In this document: positions 1 through 11,689 of the stretch, in pieces
Position numbering within the stretch: the stretch's first letter is position 1
How the letters are laid out: every line of letters begins with the position of its first letter
Source of the DNA: Petaurus breviceps papuanus
Lineage: Eukaryota; Chordata; Mammalia; Diprotodontia; Petauridae
Direction of reading: 5' to 3'
Assembly (NCBI GenBank): GCA_028583685.1
Contig: JAMXIF010000003.1
Span: forward strand, 71,675,925 to 71,739,924
DNA length: 64,000 nt
Position numbers and translations under genes: made by a program
The notes under the pieces: model-generated
What the model saw: the letters and a program-made list of their open reading frames with translations, nothing else
What the model was told of the DNA's origin: nothing
The model's database searches: none

Positions 1-1530
1 GAGAACAATAATTAAAGAAAAACAAAAAGAAATCACAAGCAACTCTCTGCAAAAAAATCAACAGAGTCTGAACAAAGAAAAGCTCTTAACACATAACAAA
101 TACTATGAATTTAACAAGTGCCAGGAAAAATTTCAAGAAGAGAATAATTCAACAAACATATTTATATACATATACACACAAATCATCACTATATACACTG
201 GTGATATGTGTGTAAATGTATATACAACCTACTTTTAAGAGAATGTATCATGTTTTACACACACACACAGAGCATTTTAAGTCTTAGCAAACTGTTAGGT
301 TATCAAAGCTTAAAACTGCACTAAAGATTTTAGGACCCCTTGTATGAGACCCCCAAAAAGAACTGTATCATCCAAAAAAACCTGAAAGGGTTGATGGGAG
401 GCCTAATAAAATAATTAAATGAAAAGATCAATAATAAAATTAGAAAGCAATGAAAATTTGAAAGAACGACAGAGATTAGAATAAAACTGGAAAAACTTTG
501 TAAACTACTAGACACCCTCAAAAAACAGAGAAACAGCTCAAAAACTCAGTGAAACAAAAAGAACAGTCAAAGAACACCTATATTGGAAGACAAAAATCTC
601 TACAAATATAATTAACCAGAAGGAGAGCTAAGAGTAAAAATTTAGGGATCTTGTGCTTCTCAGAATAACAGAATGAAGAAAAAAACTTAGACATCATATT
701 TTGAAAAATCATAAAAGAGATTTGCTGGGAAATACTGGAAGCAATGCCTAATGCACAGCTCAACAGAATCTAGAGGAAGCTGCCAGAGAGAACATAAAGG
801 ATTATCACTACATCCAAAGTTGTGGTTGCCAAGCTCACAAATCAAAAAGACAAGCATTCAGCAAGACAAGCAGGCAGGAGAGACAGATCATACATCAAGA
901 AACTCCAGTCAGAATTACAAAGGAGAACTGTATCATCAATGAGGGGAAATAAAGAAAAAAGTGGAATATAACAAACTGAAACACTAAGGAAAATTACTTA
1001 TAATGATGAATAATTTATCTTGCAAAGTTCAGCCTAATGCTGTGAAGGGGAGAAATGACTTTTAATAAAAATTTTCACTTACAAAAATTTTAAAGAAAAA
1101 TAGTTGGGCAGTGTCCTTGAAATACAGATTGAAACAAAGAAACACAAATTAAACAATGCAAAGTCCAAGCTATGACAGAGTACTTACAACCTGAAAACAG
1201 AGATTTCATGGTGAATCCTACTCTAACAATCCCTGGGGGTATGAAGTGTGGGGGGCAAAAAGGAAACAGGATTGATTGGTAAAAGAGGTGGAAAAAAAAA
1301 ATCAAACCCCTTTACAGAGGTGGGAAGTATACAAGAGGAAGCACTGCATATTTTCTGATTTTTTTCAATGTACTGATCAGGTTTTATTGATGTTTTAAAT
1401 CTTCTTCCTCTTTTGTCTTAAAATATTACTTATTATACAGAATGGCTCTCTAGGAGGCAGAGTAGGAGGAATATTGGGAGAATTCTGGTGATATAGAAAA
1501 AATTATCAATAAAAATTATTTTTAAAAAAG
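1..1530 (+). mobile_element. Decayed LINE, L1/HAL1-like, ending at about 1530
   Basis: A-rich sequence contains stretches resembling the L1-type ORF1 C-terminal half (around 640-1000). It then has a 3' part with 'atggctctctaggaggcag' (1442-1460) and a terminal 'caataaaaattattttt' before A-rich sequence. No open frame longer than about 60 codons survives. The assignment is by resemblance to marsupial LINE 3' ends and is tentative. Confidence 0.4.
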
Positions 1531-1664
1531 AATATAAAGTATCATATAAAGGAGAAACTGCTAAGGGGGTTGGCTGTCACTATTCTGCAAGAATAGTGTC
1601 AAATCAACATGAGAGAAGGTTGGACAGAAAAGTTAAAAAATTCTTTCCTTTAAAAAAAATAGAT

Positions 1665-1690
1665 ACACACACACACACACACACACACAC
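1665..1690. repeat. (AC)n microsatellite
   Basis: About thirteen uninterrupted AC units. Confidence 0.95.
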
Positions 1691-1699
1691 GATACAGTC

Positions 1700-2231
1700 A
1701 TCATAAAACAAATAAGACAGGAGCTAGTTAAAGATGTGAGAACGGACAACAAAGAGAAGACAGAGCTGATGAACTTATTTCCTTTCTGTTTCCCTCTGCT
1801 GATGATGCTGAACTGGAAAGACCCAATACAGCTAATACTGATAAGACTAAATCTTGACAGTGAAAATAGTTACATATTAACTTACTCTTAAAGAGCTGAA
1901 GTTCCCTGGTCAATATGAACAACATTTTAGCATATTTGAAAGAACTGGCAGGAGTGATTGATCTATTTTATCTCTGAAATTACACGAGGAATGGAAGTTT
2001 CTGAACTAGAGAAAGAAAAATATTGTCCCAATTTTCAAAAACAAGGAGGAGAATGGAGTTTACAAATTATAGGCCAATGATTCTGACTTTGAACCCTAGA
2101 AACACTTTGTAACATACTAAATGGATACTTAATGAACATCCATAAAAGAAAACTGTGAATATGAAGTTAGCATGACTGACCTATCATCATTAAGCATGAC
2201 ATCTTCAAGGGCAAGTCATGCCATACTAACC
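1700..2231 (+). mobile_element. CR1/L3 LINE fragment (ORF2, before and into RT)
   Basis: The text follows the CR1/L3 reverse-transcriptase gene: 'tgtcccaattttcaaaaac' (2023-2041), then 'aattataggccaatgattct' and 'aagtcatgccatactaacct' (2213-2232), matching the family's conserved blocks in order. It stops where an antisense L1 begins. Frames are decayed. Confidence 0.6.
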
Positions 2232-4300
2232 TTATTTCATTTTTAAATGTTTATTCATTTACTTTTACAAATATTTTATCATCACTCTCTCCCTCTGTCC
2301 CAATCCCCCCAATGGAATATAAAAACAACACAACATATAAAATCCCTAAAAACAGAAAACAGTCCCCCCAAAAGTACTACCACTAGCCATGTCCAAAAAT
2401 GCATGTCTCATTCTTTATTTGAAGGCTATCACCTCTCTGACAGGAAGAGGGTAGTACAATTCATCATTAGCCTTCTGTACTCAAGTTTCAGTTAGTTATA
2501 CTAACCATTACTCAAAAAAACCTCAAAGCTGCTTTTCTCTGTGAGGTAGTTACCACTGTGTAAATTGTTCCAATTCTGCTCTCTTTACTTCATATTATAG
2601 TATAGAGGTCTTCAGGTCCTCTAAACTGTGCATTATGGTTTCCCCCTCCCCTCCATGGAACAATAACATTCCATTACATGCATATACCACAATGTGTTCA
2701 GCTATTCCCCAAACGGTAAGCACCCTCTTGGTTTCCAGTTTGAGAATACTATGAAAAGAAGGGCTATATATATATTTGTCCTTAAGGGGTCTTTTCCTCT
2801 TTCTTTTTTATCTCTTTGGGGTATGAACCTAAAAGTACTACAGTTGGGTTAAAAGGTAAATGCACTTTAGTAATTTTATGGGCATATTTCAAATTGCCTT
2901 CCAGGCTGGCTGTACCAATTCACAGTTCCACCAACAATGCCTTTGTGTGGTTGTTTTCCCAAAGATCCTCCAACACCTGCCATTATTGTTTTTTGTCATC
3001 TCTTCTAACCTTATGGATGTGAAATGGAACCTGAGTTGTTTCAATTTGCATTGCTCTATTAAGTTATTCAGTATATTTTTTAATATGGCTAGATTTCTTT
3101 TCATAGACTGAATTTCTTCCTTTGAAAACTACCTGTCGTATGCTTTGACAATTTAGGGAATAGATCTTAGTCTTATAAATTTGAATAAATTCCTCATATA
3201 TCTTGAGACATAAAACCTTTATAAGAGAAAATTACTGAAAAGATTTTTTTCCCCTGGGCTACCCATTTCCCTTCTAATGTTAACATCATATTTGTTTGTG
3301 TAAAAACTTTGCTGTGTAAATAAATTATCCATTTTCTTTTCTGTGATTTTCCTTAGTCATGCATTCTCTCCTCAGATCTGAAATTTGATTTCTTCCTAGT
3401 TCCTCTAATCTACCTATATCACCCTTTATATTTAAATTACATATCCATTTGGGGTTTATTTCTGTATACAACGTGAAATGCTATTCTATATTCAATTTAT
3501 ACCTGCTTAACAGTTTTCCCAGCACTTTTAGTCAAACAGTGAATCCTTACCAAAAAAGCTGGGGGGGGTTTCATTTTATCATGTAGCCATGATTATTGCT
3601 TGTGGATGCTATGTACTTAATTTTTTCCATAGTTTGAGATCTAATACTGATAACAGTCCCTTTCCCTATTACACTTATGATTCTTGATTTTTTGTTCCTT
3701 CAAATGAATTTCATTATTTTTTCTACTTCTACAAAATAGTCCTTTGGTAGCATAATTGGCACAGCACTACATAAGTAAATTAACTTGGGCATTACTGAAA
3801 ATTTTATTGTATTAGCCGGAACTACCTTAAAAATTGAATAACTAATTAATGCTTCTTCAATTTTTAAGGTAGATTTTTTTTCAGAGTGTTTTACAGGTAA
3901 GTTCATACAAAACCCGTTTTTTGATAGATTATTCCCTAAATTTTTTATACTTTCTGTAATTATTTTGAATGGAATTTCTCTTATTAGTTTTCCTAGTTGC
4001 ATTTTGTTGGCAATATGCAAAAATTATGATTTTAAGTGAATTTGGACTTGTTATCCTACACCTTCTCTAAAGTTCTATTTTTAAAATCATCATACCATCT
4101 GTATTATATTTGTTTACTCCTTGCCCATGTTTATTCCCTAATTTTTTTCCTTTCTTGTCTTATTACTATTATAGCTAGGATTTCTATAACTATGGTAAAT
4201 AGTAATAGTAAAAATAAGAATCCTTGTTATACTGCTGATCCTTCTGGAAATGCCTCTAAATTTTCTTCATAAGATATGTTTGCGCTTTGGTTTTAGATAC
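2232..4300 (-). mobile_element. L1 LINE, 5'-truncated, ORF2 C-terminal part plus 3' UTR
   Basis: Read on the minus strand, 4300 to about 3100 is the end of L1 ORF2. A surviving open piece at 4020-3700 contains 'MPKLIYLCSAVPIMLPKDYF', the counterpart of the human L1 'LPKVIYRFNAIPIKLP' block. From about 3100 to 2232 is the long marsupial-type L1 3' UTR. The copy has multiple frame breaks and stops next to a MIR at 4311. Its 3' end abuts a CR1/L3 fragment, suggesting insertion into it. Confidence 0.8.
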
Positions 4301-4310
4301 ATACGTTTTA

Positions 4311-4520
4311 GACAGCTAGGTGGTATAGTAGAGATTCAGACTTGGTATCAGGAAATCCCGAGTCTGAACCCTGCTTCAGATACTAGTTACATAACCATCA
4401 GCAAGTCACTTAAGTGATCTCGGTCTCTGTTTACTGCTCTATAAGATGGGAATAATAATAGTGCCTACTTCACCTCAAAACAATATATAAATACCATTAC
4501 TGCAATTGCATTAGTTATTA
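4311..4520 (+). mobile_element. MIR-family SINE (sense)
   Basis: Starts 'gacagctaggtggtatagta', then the core 'cagcaagtcacttaagtgat', and 'ctataagatgggaataataa' at the 3' side. Old and diverged. Confidence 0.7.
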
Positions 4521-4654
4521 TGGTAAGAAAAGGTATTTCTAAGCTTTCTAGCATTAACAAAAATAAATGTTGGATTTTGTCAAAAGCCTTTTCATGTGAT
4601 TTTTTTAAATTTATCTTGTGATTTTTTTTTTAATGTGGTCTTCTTTATGTTGAA

Positions 4655-6785
4655 TCAATCCTTCAATCAAACAAAGACATTTAGTACATGTCAACTATGT
4701 GCTAGCTAAAACAGGTGGTAAGTGCCAGGGATACAAAGAAAAGGAAAAGAAAAAAGAGAATCCTTGTTGGGAAGAAGTCCACAGTACAACAGAGGAGATC
4801 ACGTGCTAGCAACTATGTACCAACAAACTACATAGAGGAAAAACTGCAGACAATCTCAGGCAGAAAGCACTAGTATTGAGAAGCCCTTAAAACTTCTCGC
4901 AAAAGGTAAAATTTTAGCTGGGCCTTGAATGAAGCCAGGAAAGGCAGGAGGGAGAGAATTCCAAATATTAAGGGTAGCCAGTGAAAATACATGGAGTCAG
5001 GAGACAAAGTGTCTTGTGCAAGGAAGAGCAAAGAACCAAGTGTCATTAGAAGGTAGAGCATGGGGAGGTAAGTAAGGTAGGTGGTAGATCAAGTTATGAA
5101 AGGCCCTAAGAGCCCAAATAGGATTTTAGAATTCATTGCGAATAGAGCAGCACTAAAATTAATGATCGGGCAGACAATGTGGTCAAATCTGTTTTAAAAA
5201 TAACATTTTGATAGCTAAGAGAAGGACAAATTTGGGTGTGGAGAGACTTGCAGTAGGGAGATCAACCAAAAAGCTATTGCAGTAGTCCAAGCAAAACGTT
5301 ATAAGGGCCTACACCAGGTTGGTGGCAATGTCAGGGGAGAGAAGTAGGCATAAATGAAAGATTTTCCAAAGGTGGACAAGTTTGTGCAAAAGACTGGATA
5401 TGGGGACTGTGAGATTAGGATGAAATCTGGAGATATGTGTGAGTGGGGGTAAGAGGCAGGACAGGCCACGTAGATCGGAGAATCATCTATTTAGAGATGG
5501 TAACTGAATTTATTGGAGCTAATACACGTTACGTGTGTGCATGAGTTCAAATAATATGGCCTCAGAGTATGACTCACCTCTGACTTAACAGTCACCTTGT
5601 GAGGCCAAATTTGAACTCGCATCTTCCTGATCCTGTGCCTTCTTGCCAGGTAGAGAAGAAGGAAGAGAATGAGAAGGAAAAGAAGTAGGAGAAGAAAAAG
5701 GAGGAGAAAAAGAGGAAGAGGAGAAGAAAAAGAACAAGAAGAATAAGAATAATAAGAACAAAAAGAAGAAGCAGCTATTATAAACACCTTTCTCAAGGAG
5801 TTCTGCCACAAGAAAGACAAAAGAATGATTGCTAGTAGGGACAGATGAAGAAAGTCAGGGGTTTTCAAGGATGGGGAAGATATTGGATTCATTTGTAGGC
5901 AGCAGAAAAAAAGCCAGTAAACAGGGGAAGAATGAATATTAGTAAAGGAATGAGGATGAAAGAAGAAGCAATCCACTAGAATATGTATATAGAAGAATTC
6001 ACCATAGCAAGGAAAATGAGAGTAGGGGGAGGCATCTGAGTGATGTGAAATGAAGAAAAGTGAGAAGTATGACCTCTTAGCAAATGGCCTCAACTTTTTT
6101 TCAGTGAAATATGAGGCAACATTTTCAGCTCAAAGGGCAGAGAGGGAGGAACCATGACAGATCTGGGGGCAGATGAAAAAGTACTGTGATGACTGAGTTA
6201 GGGAACCAATGAAAGAGCAATAAAAGGACTGCCCTGCTATAGAGATGGCCCAGCTCAGACAAAGTAACACAAAATTCATAGTAACCCCAATCAGCATGGT
6301 TTTGTGATTTTTCTCCAGTTTCATCCAGTATCACATGTATAGGAGTAAAGGCAGCAGATGATAGGAGTAATCTGATAGAGATGCTTGGCAAGGCAAGAGC
6401 TCTGAGAGGGTATGGAGGAAAGGACTGGAGAGAAGACAGTGTAAGATTCAACTGGTTCACCAAAAGGTCAAGAGGGGGAAGGGATTGGAGGCCCCAATGA
6501 GGACAAAGAACAGACTTAGGCTGAATGACAAGAGACTGTGACCAAATATGAAAATGTCAGAGTTCATGAATATGGGAATGGAATACTTGCAGGTGATGAC
6601 ATCAATGGCCATCTGTTTGTAACTGAGATGAGGTAGGTTATGCATAATGAGTAAATTGAGGAACTGGGAAGTTAGGGTGTTTGAGTATTAACATTTACAC
6701 CCCCTAATATAAATGCAGGAGTTGGAGAGAAGAGACTGAGCCAGTCCCTAAACTTATTGAGATAGGAATGAAAACAGAAGTTGGT
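4655..6785 (-). mobile_element. L2 LINE, about 2.1 kb, antisense
   Basis: The low-coordinate side is the L2 3' end reversed (tcaactatgtgctagc... then 'gccagggatacaaagaaaag'). The ORF2-derived blocks follow: 'gggccttgaatgaagccagg' (4920-4939), 'aaaggccctaagagcccaaa' (5098-5117), 'attgcagtagtccaagcaaa' (5276-5295). Further 5' L2 sequence continues to about 6785, including 'atcagcatggttttgtgatt'. It is one of the longest L2 copies here. A short antisense MIR-like piece (about 5590-5648) and a purine tract interrupt it. Confidence 0.65.
5651..5774. repeat. Purine-rich (GAA/AAG) simple repeat
   Basis: About 125 bases with almost no pyrimidines on the plus strand. The apparent reading frames through it are low-complexity artefacts. 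Confidence 0.9.
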
Positions 6786-6789
6786 AAAT

Positions 6790-7245
6790 AACAGCTAATA
6801 CTACTTTGATCATAATGTGTTATGGTCTACTTGTGTCCTCTATGAACCTCTCTTCTTCCCTTTGGGTGATACTCAACCTTATTAGCCAGACTGTAGTTCT
6901 CATGACCCTCAGCCACACATCATAATTGGAAGACTGTTGGCATTGAAAAGACGTGCTTTGTTTCTAGGACTAGCTTGGGATTATTAAAAGACGTAGGTAA
7001 TTTCCCAAGAAAAATCTAGGCTACTTCCACCTGTTCAATTCTTGACCCATCTCACTGTATATTGGCAGTGTCTATTCAAGATATTTATACTGATAACCAA
7101 ATTCTACAGGCAGTCTTTCTAACTATGCTAGTGTGGATAACCGGCATTCTTCATCCACTTGGGTTTTTCCTCTGAAGACTGTTAGGCTAGAAAAAGTCTA
7201 CTTTATAACTTAGTCTAAAAAAAAAATAAAGAAAAAGTTTCCAGT
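6790..7245. other. No recognised feature
   Basis: AT-rich intronic sequence with no open frame or repeat family that I recognise. A short (TG)n run follows at 7248-7266. Confidence 0.6.
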
Positions 7246-7421
7246 TGCTCTGTGTGTGTGTGTGTATACAAAGAAAAAACACCCCCCCCCAATACTAAAT
7301 ATAATAGTAACACAACATGTTCAAGACTTGATACATTTGCCAACTGTCATATCAGTAATTTCAGACAAAATGTTGCCAAGGGGATTATATAGTTGCCTAT
7401 TTCTGTACAAAAGTTATAATC

Positions 7422-7590
7422 CCGGGGGCTGCTAGGTGGCTCAATGAATAGAGCACTTACCCTGGAGTCAGAAGGACCTGATTTCAAATCCGATCTCAGA
7501 CACTTAACACAAAAACTAGCCGTGTGACCTCGGACAACTCACTTAACCCCAACTGCCCTACCTTCCCCCCTCCGAAAAGGAAAAAAAAAA
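7422..7590 (+). mobile_element. Young tRNA-derived SINE, tail type A
   Basis: Full-length copy with 'gctgctaggtggctcaatga' head and a C-rich tail plus poly-A. Perfect target duplication AAGTTATAATC at 7411-7421 and 7589-7599. Confidence 0.92.
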
Positions 7591-7844
7591 GTTATAATCA
7601 TGTAATACATATAATCATGTAATCATAAAATCTAAAACAAAGTAAATACTTTATGTATCTGTTATTGATGATTATAATCAAATTATAAGCAATTCAAGAG
7701 GCACCTGAAAGACAATCATAAGCATTAATCAAATAAAACATTCCCCAAAGTGACATGCTCAGAATTGTGTAAAAGAAAAGGAAATAGCCTAACTGAAAAG
7801 TATGTAAGCCAAAGCAAGAACTGAGAATAAGAAACAAGATGTGA

Positions 7845-7982
7845 CACAGCGAGTAAGAGCATCGGCTCCAGCATCAGGATGACCTGGGGATCAAATCTGG
7901 GCTCAGATACCTAGCACCACACCCAGTTCTGGCCGTGTAACCTTGAGCAAGTTACTTAACCCGATCACTTAAAAAAAAAAAA
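7845..7982 (+). mobile_element. tRNA-derived SINE, tail type B, 5'-shortened
   Basis: Begins within the tRNA-like head ('cacagcgagtaagagcatcg') and ends in poly-A. Perfect 16-bp target duplication AAGAAACAAGATGTGA at 7829-7844 and 7981-7996. Confidence 0.92.
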
Positions 7983-8040
7983 GAAACAAGATGTGAATAG
8001 TCTACTGACAATACACTCAGCACATTAAAAGAATGAGAGG

Positions 8041-8201
8041 GGGGCAGCCAGGTGGCTCAGCGAGTAAGAGCACCGGCTCCAGTGTCGAGATGACCTGGAT
8101 AAAATCCGGGCTTAGATACTCAGCACCACACCCAGAAATATACTGGCCGTGTAACCTTGAGCAAGTTACTTAACCCCAATTGCTTTAAAAAAAAAAAAAA
8201 A
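8041..8201 (+). mobile_element. tRNA-derived SINE, tail type B (first of a same-site pair)
   Basis: Starts 'ggggcagccaggtggctcag', has 'cgtgtaaccttgagcaagtt' and ends in poly-A. Flanked by AAAGAATGAGAGG at 8028-8040 and about 8200-8212. The second copy of that duplication is also the left flank of the next SINE. Confidence 0.92.
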
Positions 8202-8210
8202 GAATGAGAG

Positions 8211-8289
8211 GGGCAACTTGGTGGCGCAGTCAGTAAAGCGCTGGCCCCGGAGCTGGGAGGACCTGAGTTCGGTTCTGGCCTCAGACACT

Positions 8290-8330
<41 letters not shown>

Positions 8331-8393
8331 CCATGTAACCTTGGGCAAGTTACTTAATCCCAATTGCCCTCCAAAAGGAAAAAAAAAAAAAAG
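8211..8393 (+). mobile_element. tRNA-derived SINE with internal CA expansion (second of a same-site pair)
   Basis: Starts 'gggcaacttggtggcgcagt' and ends 'aattgccctccaaaagg' plus poly-A. A third copy of AAAGAATGAGAGG follows at about 8391-8402. The internal A/CA-rich spot seen in sibling copies has grown into a long (AC)n run here. Confidence 0.92.
8291..8328. repeat. (AC)19 microsatellite inside a SINE
   Basis: Uninterrupted AC dinucleotides at the position where related SINEs have 'ttaacacccacacaaaa'. Confidence 0.95.
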
Positions 8394-8874
8394 AATGAGA
8401 GGCAAGCTTCCAATGTCCTTTGAAAATTTGTGGAAAGGCAGACAAGAATAAAAAATAAGTCATGGAGGGGTTATAGTCTAAACCCACAGAGGGTACATTC
8501 ATGCCAAAAACAACATAAATCCATCTAGGATAGTTAGTACAGGTTAGTCTGATTATCAAGTCAAATCTTGATTATCCCATTATGAAACTTGTTTTTAAAG
8601 TTCTCACTGATACAATTAAGTGAAGTATAAAGTCTTTTCTTTAAACTTTCTTATTTAATTTTACCCCCTCTAAATTAGAGCACTTCCCATGAAATAAAAT
8701 TTGAAACCCAAACAGGGCATTTTGTATTTATGTGAGGTGATATGTAATTCCAGTAATAAAGAGCAAGTGGATAAAATGAAGAAGCTGAGCTAGTTTCCAG
8801 ATGCTCCCAAGTCAGGACTTCACAATGTGTCTGTCCCATCAATGTCCAGGTAGATTATTCATATTAAAGTCTGT

Positions 8875-8935
8875 ACTCATAGCACCTAGCACAATAACTG
8901 GTCATAAAAGGTGCTTTAAAAATGCTTGCTGTTAA
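8875..8935 (+). mobile_element. L2 or MIR 3' tail fragment
   Basis: 'agcacctagcacaataactg' followed by 'aaaaatgcttgctg', the usual end of L2 in sense orientation. Confidence 0.5.
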
Positions 8936-8939
8936 AAGG

Positions 8940-9915
8940 GGGATTAAGGGGCATATGCATTCTGAAACCAAATACAAATTACTGAGTATTCATAATCTAA
9001 CCCAGTACACCTCACCATTAGAAAAGATAATCAAGAATTACTTATCAAAGTTCTGGATAGCTCATCAAATGAGTTTACCTTCTAGTATCTATCCCAAAAT
9101 TTTAATTCAGGATGATAAATTTTTTTTCAAAACTTTTATCACACAAAAAATTCAATAAGCAGACTACATGCAAAAGACCAAATGTTCATTTCACACAAGG
9201 TACCAGTTTGAGATCTTCATCAGGAAGTAACCACTGAAGTAGAGAAAGAATTTCACAGCACAATTTATCTACAAAGAAAAATTCAAAAGGTAAAAGTTTT
9301 GTTTTGTTTTCCTAAATGCTTACAAAAACCAACTTTAAGGAAGAGTAAATGTTACAATTGAAAAATACTGAACCTAAGTTATATTTTTAAATTACTATTT
9401 ACCTATAACTCTTAAATTACATATCATATTCCCTATAAACATCTTAAAAACGTTTTTTTTTAAAAGACTAGGAAGAAAATAAAAGGATTATTGACCACAA
9501 TGAAAAGATTTTTAAAACGGGAAGTTGAGAGGAAGGAAAGTGCTAGACCCTTATTTGTAAAGTTATATTTGAGGCTGCAAAACAAATCCACTTTTGTCCT
9601 TTTCTTTTTCAAAGCTATCTGGCTTCTTTTTTAAATGCTAATATTACACTCTTACAGACTTCATATTTCAGGAAATTACTTAAATATTTACTAAACAATT
9701 TACACTTGTATCCTTCCTTCCCATATCTTCAAAAAGGGGTAAATCATACAGAAGGTTATTAAATATATTCTGTTATAGCCTTCTGGTATTAATAAGAATG
9801 CTTAATAACTAGCACTCCTATACAAGACACAGTAAACAGAACTGATGTTCATAATAAATGATTCAGAAGGACTAAAAGATCTTAAAGTATAATTTGATCA
9901 ATAGCCTATATCAAA
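8940..9915. other. No recognised feature
   Basis: AT-rich intron sequence. A pyrimidine tract ending in AG on the minus strand near 9270 looks acceptor-like, but the sequence beyond it does not match ASPH. Confidence 0.55.
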
Positions 9916-9917
9916 TT

Positions 9918-10045
9918 GCTTGACTTTTCAATGAGGGGGGAGCAGAGGGAGGGAAATAATTTGTACTTCAAAAAAATTTTGAAAACTCATGTTAAAAATT
10001 GTTTTTACATGTAATTGGGAGAAATATTAAATTTAAATAAATGAA
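9918..10045 (+). mobile_element. L1 3' terminal fragment
   Basis: The G-rich 'gaggggggagcagaggg' and then 'ttgtttttacatgtaattgg' with an A-rich end form the standard terminus of the marsupial-type L1 3' UTR. Confidence 0.75.
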
Positions 10046-10439
10046 AAATATAGTTTGAATTAGCAAAAATTTAAACTAACCTTTTAAAACTTGAGTGTTT
10101 AGGCTGCTTATTTTACTTTGGAAATGGTAAATATGAATCCATATCTCATACCACATACAAATGAATGATCAAAATAAGTACAGCATTTAAAATCACACCA
10201 ATCCCCACCCCACCCCCCAAATACTTAGAACAAAAAAAGGAGTGATAATTTTGACAACTATGAGAAAGAAGTATTATCAAACAAATAGAAGAAATTATAG
10301 AAAAATCTGACAGATACAATTATACAATGATGAAAAGATTTTGCAAAACAAAAAGCAGTATCTCTCAAAAGAAACACTTGAGAAAAATTACAGTTAATAT
10401 ATCAGCTTAAAGTCTCAATTCAAACCCATTCTAAGTTTA

Positions 10440-10760
10440 CAATCATCAAATAGCATTTAATAAAAGCCATTTACTATGTAAGTGCTGAGGATAAAAAGAG
10501 TCTCTGTTGTCACGGAATTGAGGGGAATGGATACTAGGAATGTGTGGGAGGGGGTACATACACATAGCTATGCACAAACCAGATATATACAGGAATAACT
10601 GGAGATAATCTCTGAGGGAAGGCACCAAGATTAAGTACTGGGTAAGACTTTCTTGATAGACAATTAGACTAGAAGGAAACCAGGGAAGCTAGGAGGCTGA
10701 GCAAAGGAGAGGGTACCAGTGGGGGAAAGTCAGTGAAAAATGCTGAGTCAGGAGAAGCAA
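10440..10760 (-). mobile_element. L2 3' part, antisense
   Basis: 'ccatttactatgtaagtgct' and 'aaaaagagtctctgttgtca' correspond to the reversed L2 3' end. The following 'gctaggaggctgagcaaag' block matches the adjacent L2 ORF2 end. Confidence 0.65.
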
Positions 10761-10769
10761 ATTTTCTCT

Positions 10770-11235
10770 GCCACAGCACTCTTCCCATCTTCAATCTCCC
10801 ACTACTTAACTGTATTGACTCCTATACTTACTGTGTCTACTTCTTCACCTCCCACTCAGCCTCATCTTACAACTTGACTTCCCACCTGATACTTTAACAA
10901 AAACTTATTCACTATAAATTTCAATGGCTTTTTCTCAGTCCACATCCTTCTAGATCCTTCTTCTGCTTTTAACAATGCAAACAACTGCATCCTCCTGAAT
11001 ATTTCCTCTTGACTTAGGATCTTTACCACGTTCTCTCCCAGTTCTGCCTTGACCATTCTTTCTTCTCAGTATCCTTTACTGGATCACTAACTATCTCCCT
11101 AAGTGTGGGTGTCAGTGTTAACTCCTGGGTCCATTTCATTCTTTAAAACCTCTCTTACTGATCTCATCAGGTCCTAGAACTTTGCTACAATATATTTACC
11201 TAACCTACATATCCAGTCTTACCTCTCCTGCACCC
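10770..11235 (+). mobile_element. L2 ORF2 (RT region), sense
   Basis: Sense L2 blocks appear in order: 'cttcttcacctcccactcag' (10840-10859), 'tttactggatcactaactat' (11075-11094), then 'ctgatctcatcaggtcc'. Frames are broken throughout. Confidence 0.65.
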
Positions 11236-11239
11236 CAGT

Positions 11240-11670
11240 TCCTTCAAAGAGGTTATAATTTAATTGGGGAAGGGGGAGGGAATAGTATGCAAACAGCTAC
11301 TACAAATAAGATATGTAAAGTATAAAGAGGAGGAAAGGCAATAACATCAAAGAGAACCAGGAACTTGAAGAAGAAGGATTTTAACTGAGACTTTGGAGGT
11401 GGACAGGAGAGTATTCCAGAAATGGTGAAAATGCACAGGGTCAAGAGACAGATTGTCTCATTCAAGGAAGAGCTAAGAGGTCAGAGTTACAAGATCATAG
11501 AGTATGTGGAGAGGACCAATGTGTAAAGGTAGGAAGAGATCAGGTTATGAAGAGCTTTAAAAGTCAAACAGGATTTTATATTCTATCTGGGAGGGAAAAG
11601 GGAACTACTAGAGTGAATTGAATAAGTTAGTGACACACTCAGGCATGCACATTTGGAGAACACTGAACAC
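11240..11670 (-). mobile_element. L2 3' half, antisense
   Basis: 'ttttaactgagactttggag' (11380-11399) and 'caggttatgaagagctttaa' (11543-11562) are reversed L2 ORF2 blocks. It lies between two sense L2 pieces. Confidence 0.65.
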
Positions 11671-11689
11671 TGAACACTGAACATTCTAA

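Noticed and set aside
5491-6093. 200-codon minus-strand frame rich in Phe, Leu and Ser
   Set aside because: It reads through the GAA/AAG purine tract inside an antisense L2; the leucine/phenylalanine run comes from the simple repeat.
7422-8402. Possible tRNA genes
   Set aside because: The tRNA-like heads belong to SINEs with poly-A tails and target duplications; no complete tRNA fold or anticodon arm is kept.
9020-9300. Acceptor-like tract on the minus strand as an ASPH exon
   Set aside because: The sequence after it does not code for any ASPH segment that I know.
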